From Deltaproteobacteria bacterium UBA2385 (GTDB taxonomy: Bacteria > Myxococcota_A > UBA796 > UBA2385): a stretch of 7,955 bases of DNA. The notes beneath the pieces were generated by a model. That model was not told where the DNA came from and did no database searches. It was given only the letters and a program-made list of their open reading frames with translations. Position numbers and translations under genes: made by a program. The first letter of the stretch is position 1; each line of letters begins with the position of its first letter. Below are positions 1-5,267 of the stretch, in pieces. The stretch is taken from contig DDSR01000103.1 of the NCBI GenBank assembly GCA_002343455.1, forward strand, positions 1 to 7,955, in the 5' to 3' direction.

Positions 1-29
1 CACCCGCCCCCTTCGCGCGACCCCCTTCC

Positions 30-34
30 GAGGA
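30..34 (+). promoter_or_regulatory. Ribosome binding site of first lipoprotein gene
   Basis: GAGGA lies 5 bases before the GTG start at 40. It supports this GTG as the true start, which also leaves a well-formed lipoprotein signal peptide at the N-terminus. The 29 bases before it are C-rich and show nothing I can assign. Confidence 0.6.
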
Positions 35-39
35 TCATC

Positions 40-1497
40 GTGCTCCCAAGACCCTCTCCGCTGATCCTGACGCTTGGCCTGCTGGCCTGCAACCCGGACA
101 GCAACCTCAACATCCTCACCCCGGTCCTGGTCGCGGCGCCGACCTCGCTGGAGTTCGGCGGCGTCGTGGTGCCCTACGACGCGGCGCTGGAGCTCCAGCT
201 CATCAACGCCGGGCGGGCCACCCTGGAGGTCTCGGCCATCGAGGTCGCCTCGCGCGACGCCGTCTACACCATCTCGCCCGCGGTCCTGGAGCTCGCCCCC
301 GACGAGAGCGCCGCCGTGCTGGTGACCTTCGAGCCCGCGACCTACCTCGACTACGGTACCGAGCTGCTGATCCAGTCCAACGACCCCGAGGCGCCCGTCG
401 TCCGGATCCCCATCGTGGCCGAGGGCATCGACGGCCCGGTCCCCGAGCTGGACATCGACCCGGTCTCGGTGGACTTCGGGACCGTCGTCGCCGGCTCCAC
501 CACCCAGTCGCTCTTCACCTTGCGCAACACCGGCACGGGCCCACTGGAGATCCTGCCCGAGAGCGGCCTGTCCGACGCCAGCGTCTTCCGGCTGATCAGC
601 GACCCCGCCGGCCGCACCATCTCGCCGGGGGGCGACTTCCCGGTGATCGTCGAGTACACCCCGACCACCTCGCTGGGGGACTGGTCCCGCTACACCGTGC
701 AGAGCAACGATCCGCTGGTCCCCAGCGCCGATGTGCTGCTGATCGGCAACGGCGGCGGCGAGTACAACTACCCGGTCGCCGTCATCGACGCCGAGGCGAT
801 CGTGGCGCCCCTGACGACGACCACCTTCGACGGGACCGGCTCCTACGACCCCGAAGGCTACGAGCCGCTCAACTACGCCTGGACCCTGATCGACCAGCCC
901 ACGGGCAGCCAGACCAGCCTCAGCGACGGCAGCGCCTCGGCCCCCTCGATGTTCATCGACGCCGCCGGGACCTACACCCTGGTCCTGCAGGTCGAGAACA
1001 CCATCGGCGTGAAGAGCGAGCCCGCCACCCACATCATGCTGGCCCAGCCCGAGGACGAGCTCTACATCCTGCTCTCCTGGAACACCGGCAACAGCGACCT
1101 GGACCTGCACCTGCTGCGGGACGACCCGGCCAACTGGTTCGTCGATCCCGACGACGCCTGCTACTGCAACCCCAACCCCAACTGGGGCGAGTCGGGTAGC
1201 GCCGACGATCCGGTGCTCGCGCTGGACAACCGGGTCGGGTACGGCCCCGAGAACATCAACATCGAGTCGCCCGCCGACGGCGAGTACTACATCCGGGTCC
1301 ACTACTACCAGGACCTCTCCGGCGGCACCACCGAGGCGACGGTCTCGGTCTTCCTCTCCGGCGAGCTGGTCGACTCCTGGTCCCGGGTCATGTCGCGCAA
1401 CCAGATCTGGGACGTCGCCGTCGTCAACCTGCCCGAAGGGCTGGTCACGCCCGAGGCGACCGACAACTACAGCTCGACCCGGTGGGACTGCGAATGA
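40..1497 (+). CDS. Lipoprotein with two HYDIN-like Ig domains, PKD-like domain and YfaP-like C-terminal domain
   Basis: Predicted exported lipoprotein of 485 residues; no enzymatic function is evident. The GTG start follows a GAGGA site. Residues 1-16 form a signal peptide (Arg4, hydrophobic core, lipobox LLAC), so Cys17 should be lipidated. Residues about 28-129 and 136-237 are two related beta-sandwich repeats of the ASPM/SPD-2/Hydin or 'choice-of-anchor D' type: each has an (E/D)FG near its start and a SNDP motif near its end. Residues about 243-336 look like a PKD domain (GSYDPEG, then AGTYTLVLQVEN). Residues about 340-465 resemble the YfaP/DUF2135-like domain common in myxobacterial surface proteins (SDLDLHLL, NPNWG, YGPENI, VHYYQD, IWDVAVV). 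The mature protein has only four cysteines: 17, 374, 376 and 484. The next gene is a paralog whose frame overlaps this one by 16 bases, so the two are probably cotranscribed. The protein is likely anchored at the outer membrane and may act in adhesion or envelope structure; this role is inference. Confidence 0.85.
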   Translation: MLPRPSPLILTLGLLACNPDSNLNILTPVLVAAPTSLEFGGVVVPYDAALELQLINAGRATLEVSAIEVASRDAVYTISPAVLELAPDESAAVLVTFEPATYLDYGTELLIQSNDPEAPVVRIPIVAEGIDGPVPELDIDPVSVDFGTVVAGSTTQSLFTLRNTGTGPLEILPESGLSDASVFRLISDPAGRTISPGGDFPVIVEYTPTTSLGDWSRYTVQSNDPLVPSADVLLIGNGGGEYNYPVAVIDAEAIVAPLTTTTFDGTGSYDPEGYEPLNYAWTLIDQPTGSQTSLSDGSASAPSMFIDAAGTYTLVLQVENTIGVKSEPATHIMLAQPEDELYILLSWNTGNSDLDLHLLRDDPANWFVDPDDACYCNPNPNWGESGSADDPVLALDNRVGYGPENINIESPADGEYYIRVHYYQDLSGGTTEATVSVFLSGELVDSWSRVMSRNQIWDVAVVNLPEGLVTPEATDNYSSTRWDCE

Positions 1498-2936
1498 GCA
1501 CCTCTCTCCTGCTCCCCCTGCTGCTCGCCTGCGGTGGCGATCAGAACTTCCAGCGGCTCTCCCCGGACATCGCCTGGGCTCCGGGCAGCCTCGACTTCGG
1601 GCAGGTCCGCTCGGGTCAGGAGGGCGCCCTGGTCCTCCAGATCGTCAACGCCGGCGACGGCAGCCTCAACGTCAACGGCATCGGCATCCAGCCCGAGCTG
1701 GCCTCCCTCAGCCTCAGCCCGCCGACGCTTGAGCTGGGGACGGGAGAGGCCGGCGAGGTGATCGTCACCTTCGCCCCGACCGAGCTGGGCGTCGTGCAGA
1801 GCGAGCTGATCATCGGCAGCAACGACCCCGAGACGCCCCTGCTGAACATCCCCATCAGCGGCGAGGGGATCGAGGGCGGGCCCGACATCCAGCTGGACAC
1901 CACCGCGCTCGACTTCGGCACCGTCAGCGTCGGCCAGACCAGCAGCCAGGTCTTCACCATCGAGAACCGGGGTGACGAGGACCTGGAGATCTTCACCACC
2001 GGACAGCAGCAAGGCTCGGGCGCCTTCGACCTGCTGAGCGACCCGCGCGGCCAGGTCATCCCGGTGGGCTCCAGCTACAGCGTGCTGGTCAGCTACGCCC
2101 CGACGACCGAGGACGGGGACAGCGGCAGCCTGTCCATCCTCAGCAACGATCCCGACTCTCCCTCGGTCCTGGTCAGCTTCGACGGCAACGGGGGCGGCGC
2201 CACCTCCTACCCGGTGGCCGTCATCGTCGCCCCCGACCAGGTCCTGCCCGGCGAGGTCGTCACGCTGGACGGCTCGGGCAGCTACGACCCCGACGACAAC
2301 ACGCCCCTGCTCTACCGCTGGACCCTGGTGGAGCAGCCGGAAGCCAGCAGCACCTCCCTCTCGGTCTCCGACACCGAGCTGAGCGAGCTCTGGCTGGACA
2401 CCGCCGGGACCTACACGGTCGGCCTGCAGGTCGAGAACAGCCTCGGCGTCAGCTCGGCGACGGCCCTGCACAGCGTCGCCGCCGTGCCCGAGGACGACGT
2501 CTACGTGCTGCTCTCCTGGGCCAACAGCGACGCCGACTTCGACCTCCACCTGCTGCGCAGCGACGGCACGGCCCTCTTCCAGAGGCCTGACGACTGCTGC
2601 TGGTGCAACAGCAACCCGGACTGGGGCGGGACCGAGGAGTCCAACCCGCGCCTGATGCTGGACGCCGAGAGCGGCGGCGGGCCCGAGAACATCGTGCTGC
2701 CCGAGGCGGACGACGGCGAGTACTTCGTGCGCGTCCACTACTTCCAGGACGACGGCAGCGGCGAGACCGAGGCCACCGTGCGCATCTTCGTCGAGGGCGA
2801 GGTGGTCGATCAGTACCGGCGCACCATGACCCACAACCAGGTCTGGGACGTCGCCTATGTGCGCTGGCCCCAGGGCTTCGTGATCGAAGAGAACGCCGAC
2901 CCCTACGCCAGCCCCGCGCGGAGCTGCGTCGACTGA
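1482..2936 (+). CDS. Paralogous lipoprotein, same domain order as the preceding gene
   Basis: Predicted lipoprotein of 484 residues, a tandem duplicate of the gene before it. Parts appear in the same order at nearly the same positions: lipobox LLAC with Cys17, Ig-like repeats at about 28-129 and 136-237 (DFG...SNDP in each), PKD-like domain at about 243-335 (GSYDPDD, AGTYTVGLQVEN), and YfaP-like domain at about 339-463 (DFDLHLL, NPDWG, GPENI, VHYFQD, VWDVAYV). Cysteines in the mature chain are 17, 372, 373, 375 and 482. Start choice: GTG at 1482 gives Arg4 and Cys17, exactly as in the paralog. The in-frame ATG at 1494 forms a classic ATGA overlap with the upstream stop and has a weak GGA 6 bases before it, but would leave the signal peptide without a positive charge. 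I prefer 1482; 1494 remains possible. Overlap with the upstream gene suggests coupled translation. The exact function is unknown; a surface or envelope role is inferred. Confidence 0.85.
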   Translation: MGLRMSTSLLLPLLLACGGDQNFQRLSPDIAWAPGSLDFGQVRSGQEGALVLQIVNAGDGSLNVNGIGIQPELASLSLSPPTLELGTGEAGEVIVTFAPTELGVVQSELIIGSNDPETPLLNIPISGEGIEGGPDIQLDTTALDFGTVSVGQTSSQVFTIENRGDEDLEIFTTGQQQGSGAFDLLSDPRGQVIPVGSSYSVLVSYAPTTEDGDSGSLSILSNDPDSPSVLVSFDGNGGGATSYPVAVIVAPDQVLPGEVVTLDGSGSYDPDDNTPLLYRWTLVEQPEASSTSLSVSDTELSELWLDTAGTYTVGLQVENSLGVSSATALHSVAAVPEDDVYVLLSWANSDADFDLHLLRSDGTALFQRPDDCCWCNSNPDWGGTEESNPRLMLDAESGGGPENIVLPEADDGEYFVRVHYFQDDGSGETEATVRIFVEGEVVDQYRRTMTHNQVWDVAYVRWPQGFVIEENADPYASPARSCVD

Positions 2937-2953
2937 GGCGCTCAGCCCAGCTC
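2921..2953. terminator. Nested inverted repeat at convergent gene ends, possible bidirectional terminator
   Basis: The outer arms GAGCTG (2921-2926) and CAGCTC (2948-2953) are exact complements. Inside them CTGAG (2933-2937) and CTCAG (2941-2945) form a second perfect stem around the 3-base loop GCG. The inner stem contains both stop codons of the convergent genes. There is no T-tract on either side, so this is not a textbook intrinsic terminator. In a GC-rich genome such a hairpin could still end or stabilise transcripts from both sides. Part of the inner symmetry follows simply from two facing TGA stops. Confidence 0.3.
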
Positions 2954-4252
2954 GGGCCGGATGCCGCGCAGGATCCAGGTGCAGGCGTCGGTCTCGCGGA
3001 TGCGCTCCTGGTCGCTGCACAGCTCGACGACGGCCGAAAGCAGCTCGACCACCCCGACCCGCAGTCGACCTTCCCCGGCGGTGCCCACGACCTGCGGGCC
3101 CGACATGACCAGGACCCGCACCGGCAGGTCCAGCTGGCCGGTGGCCAGGTCGACCCCCTCGACGCCGAGGATCTCCTCGATCGCCAGGTGCTCGCCCAGC
3201 TCGGGCAGCAGCATGTTGCGGGTGCGGCTGCCCGCGCGGAGGATGAGGTTGCCCCAGTCGAAGCCGCCGTCCGCGCGCTCGTGTCCGGTCGGGCGGCCGC
3301 CCATCGCCCGAGCCCGCGCGGCCCCCACATGGCAGCCCGTCAGCACGCCCTCGCGCAACAAGGTGACGGGGAGAGGCGCCACGCCCCGGTCGTCGAAGGC
3401 CCGGGTCTTCAGGGCGCCCGAGAGCGAGGCGTCGTCGATCAGGTGGATCCGCCCGCTGCCGATGCGCTCCCCCATCTTGCCCGCCAGGAAGCTGCGCCCT
3501 TCGGCCATCGCCTCGGCGGAGAAGGCCGGCATCAGGGCCGGCAGCAGGCGAGCGACCGCCCCGGGCCCCAGCAGCAGCGCGCAGTCCGGGGGCGCGGGGA
3601 CCGCGGTGCGCTGTACGAGGAGCCGCCGGGCGATCTCGACGCCCAGCGGGACGCTGGCGACATCGGCGAAGTGCCGGCTCTCCAGCCGCTGCGAGGACTC
3701 CAGCCCGGTCTCCCGGTCGCGGACGAGGCCATCGATCGAGAAGAGCGTAGAGGCCTCGTGTACGTTGAGGCCGTTGCTGCAGTGAAACACCCGGGTGCGC
3801 TGCTCCTCCAGGTAGGTGAAGCGCACGGCCTCGACCTGGGGGCCCAGGCCCTCCACGCTCTGGGCGAGCGCGTCCATGCGGTCGGCGTCCTCCATGGTGG
3901 GCACGCGCAGATCGCAGATACCCAGCCCCCGCTGGGGCACGTCCAGGCGCTCGGGAGGCCCGCCGAGCGGATCGGGAGTGGCGAGCCCGGCGCGCCCGAG
4001 CGCCGAGCGCGCAAGGTCGGCGAAGCCATGGGGCGAGGGGTCCACCGCGGTGGCCACCCCCACCCCGCCGCGCTCGTCGCGGACCCGCAGGTGGACCCGG
4101 GTCTCGGCCTGGCTGCGGCCGCGGAGCCGCCCGGCGCTGCCCTCTTGGAAGACCCGCCGGACCACCTCGTCGACCAGCACCTCGACGTCGCTGGCGCCGC
4201 TCTCGCGCGCCGCGAGGAACAAGGAGAGGGAGAGGGCCTTGGCTTCGCTCAT
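2942..4252 (-). CDS. TldD/PmbA family protein, TldE (PmbA)-type non-catalytic subunit
   Basis: Protein of 436 residues, close to the length of E. coli PmbA/TldE (about 450). The family forms a TldD-TldE heterodimeric metalloprotease that degrades unfolded peptides and matures microcin B17-type peptides; zinc sits in TldD in an HExxxDxxxH motif, and TldE lacks it. I find no HExxxDxxxH here; His165-Glu166 lacks the rest of the motif. Matches to PmbA: a SFLAGKMGERIGSG stretch with LIDD (254-274), a KTRAFDDRGV stretch (282-291), and LLREGVLTG (298-306) followed by an Ala/Arg-rich segment ending at 318. These correspond to the E. coli SFLKGKLG, FDDEGV and NGVLKGYL regions. GNLIL (334-338) matches the SNLYLEPG region. 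The tail after 365 is compact and diverged. No signal peptide, so cytoplasmic. The ATG at 4252 has GGAG 5 bases upstream. No TldD gene is adjacent in the window; a partner must be elsewhere if the protein works as a heterodimer. Confidence 0.85.
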   Translation of the reverse strand: MSEAKALSLSLFLAARESGASDVEVLVDEVVRRVFQEGSAGRLRGRSQAETRVHLRVRDERGGVGVATAVDPSPHGFADLARSALGRAGLATPDPLGGPPERLDVPQRGLGICDLRVPTMEDADRMDALAQSVEGLGPQVEAVRFTYLEEQRTRVFHCSNGLNVHEASTLFSIDGLVRDRETGLESSQRLESRHFADVASVPLGVEIARRLLVQRTAVPAPPDCALLLGPGAVARLLPALMPAFSAEAMAEGRSFLAGKMGERIGSGRIHLIDDASLSGALKTRAFDDRGVAPLPVTLLREGVLTGCHVGAARARAMGGRPTGHERADGGFDWGNLILRAGSRTRNMLLPELGEHLAIEEILGVEGVDLATGQLDLPVRVLVMSGPQVVGTAGEGRLRVGVVELLSAVVELCSDQERIRETDACTWILRGIRPELG

Positions 4253-4317
4253 GGAGACTCCGTAGGGACCCGGCCCTGCTGCTTCGGCCGCGCGGTCCGG
4301 GGTTATCGTAACCCTCC
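4253..4317. promoter_or_regulatory. Divergent promoter region with a perfect 15-base inverted repeat
   Basis: This 65-base gap must hold the promoters of both the minus-strand PmbA-like gene and the plus-strand phosphatase, unless they start inside coding sequence. At 4300-4314 lies GGGTTA-TCG-TAACCC, a perfect 6-base inverted repeat with a 3-base centre, in the only AT-containing patch of the gap. Its core reads TATCGT (4304-4309) on the plus strand and TACGAT (4310-4305) on the minus strand; each matches the sigma-70 -10 consensus TATAAT at 4 of 6 bases. I see no good -35 for either. The repeat could be an operator, overlapping -10 elements, or both. The phosphatase ATG follows 3 bases after the repeat with no Shine-Dalgarno sequence. 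Confidence 0.35.
4258..4261 (-). promoter_or_regulatory. Ribosome binding site of PmbA-like gene
   Basis: GGAG read on the minus strand, 5 bases before the ATG at 4252. It fixes the start of the PmbA-like gene and shows that the downstream part of the 65-base divergent region is its leader. Confidence 0.6.
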
Positions 4318-5205
4318 ATGACCCGCCGACCCCTCGCCCTGCTCCTGCTCGCCCTCGTCCACCTCAGCTCGGCCTCCTGCGCCCGGGCCCGCCAGCCGGA
4401 GGCCCCGCCGCCCTCGCCGCGGGTGGTGGCCGTCGGCGATCTGCACGGCGACGTCGAAGCCGCGCTGGCCGTGCTGGCCATGGCCGGCCTGGTGGACGAC
4501 TCCGGCGCCTGGATCGGCGGCGACACCGTCCTGGTGCAGACCGGAGACACCACCGACCGCGGCCCCCGCAGCCTGGGCGTGATGGAGCTGATGCGCCGCC
4601 TGCAGGCCGAGGCCGCCGCGGCCGGAGGAGAGGTGCACGCGCTGCTGGGCAACCACGAGGCGATGAACCTCAAGGGCGACTGGCGCTACGTCTCCGAGGC
4701 CGACGTCGCCGAGTTCGGCGGGCTCGATGCCCGCAAGGCGGCCTTCGCGGCCGACGCCCCCATCGGGGCCTGGCTGCGCGCCGCCGACACCGCCGTCGTC
4801 GTCGATGGGGTCGTCTTCGTCCACGGGGGGATCCGCCCGCAGTGGGCCGCCCTGGGAGCGCCCGGCATCTCCAAGGCGGTCCAGGCGGCGCTGGCTGGCC
4901 AGGCCAGCCCCGAGATCCTCGGCGACGAGGGCCCCCTGTGGTACCGCGGCTACGCCCTGGCCCCCGAGCCGGTCGCCTGCGCCGAGCTCGGCGAGGCCCT
5001 GGTCGCCCTGTCGGCCCGCCGGATGGTGGTCGGCCACAGCACCCGCAAGGACGGCCGCATCGCCTCTCGCTGCGGAGGCCAGCTCCTCCTGATCGACACC
5101 GGGATCTCCGCCCACTACGGCGGCCATCGCGCGGCGCTGGAGATTCGACAGAATGACGCCAAGGCGCTCTACCCCGAGGGCCCGGTGGACCTGCCCGACC
5201 CTTGA
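4318..5205 (+). CDS. Exported Shewanella-like (Shelph) PPP-family metallophosphatase
   Basis: Metal-dependent phosphoesterase of 295 residues in the phosphoprotein phosphatase (PPP) superfamily, which hydrolyses phosphate monoesters with a two-metal centre. All core motifs are present in order: GDLHGD (40-45), GDTTDRG (76-82), GNHEAMNLKGDWRYVS (111-126), VHGG (168-171), GPLWYRGY (205-212), VVGHS (237-241) and DTGIS..YGGH..ALEI (260-275). The long GNHE...MNL.GD.RYV block and the DTG(I/M)S..YGG ending point to the Shewanella-like phosphatase subfamily found in bacteria, plants and some protists. Residues 1-20 form a signal peptide (TRRP, then a Leu-rich core). Cys21 follows SSAS, which is a poor lipobox, so it could be a lipoprotein or a soluble periplasmic protein. 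It is therefore probably extracytoplasmic. Substrate is unknown: members act on phosphoserine, phosphothreonine or phosphotyrosine, or small phosphates. The ATG at 4318 lacks a Shine-Dalgarno sequence; no better in-frame start keeps the signal peptide. Confidence 0.88.
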   Translation: MTRRPLALLLLALVHLSSASCARARQPEAPPPSPRVVAVGDLHGDVEAALAVLAMAGLVDDSGAWIGGDTVLVQTGDTTDRGPRSLGVMELMRRLQAEAAAAGGEVHALLGNHEAMNLKGDWRYVSEADVAEFGGLDARKAAFAADAPIGAWLRAADTAVVVDGVVFVHGGIRPQWAALGAPGISKAVQAALAGQASPEILGDEGPLWYRGYALAPEPVACAELGEALVALSARRMVVGHSTRKDGRIASRCGGQLLLIDTGISAHYGGHRAALEIRQNDAKALYPEGPVDLPDP

Positions 5206-5255
5206 GGCGTCGGTTACGGCGGTGCCCTCGCAGTCAAGGCCTCCCGTCCTCTTCC

Positions 5256-5259
5256 GGAG
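5256..5259 (+). promoter_or_regulatory. Ribosome binding site of NAD-glutamate dehydrogenase gene
   Basis: GGAG ends 8 bases before the ATG at 5268 and decides this start over the in-frame GTG at 5259, which overlaps the site. The 62-base gap after the phosphatase shows no clear hairpin terminator, so read-through from that gene is possible. Confidence 0.55.
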
Positions 5260-5267
5260 TGATCACC

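Noticed and set aside
1..39. Possible end of an upstream gene or a promoter
   Set aside because: Only 39 C-rich bases are present, with no stop codon on the plus strand and no -10-like patch; too short to judge.
3658..3700. His-Glu pair in the PmbA-like protein (residues 165-166, encoded near 3755) considered as a zinc motif
   Set aside because: The TldD metal motif needs HExxxDxxxH; after His165-Glu166 neither the Asp nor the second His falls at the right spacing.
2603..4321. A 572-codon open frame on the plus strand opposite the PmbA-like gene
   Set aside because: The composition is low-complexity (Arg, Ala, Gly, Gln) without recognisable motifs, while the minus strand carries conserved PmbA motifs over the same bases.
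1467..4673. A 1,068-codon open frame on the minus strand
   Set aside because: It crosses five real genes or gene parts and encodes low-complexity Arg/Ala/Gly/Pro-rich sequence. It is a GC-driven shadow of the lipoprotein, PmbA-like and phosphatase genes.
5206..5267. Possible terminator between the phosphatase and glutamate dehydrogenase genes
   Set aside because: I could find no stem of useful length and no T-tract in the 62 bases; only a ribosome binding site at the end is clear.
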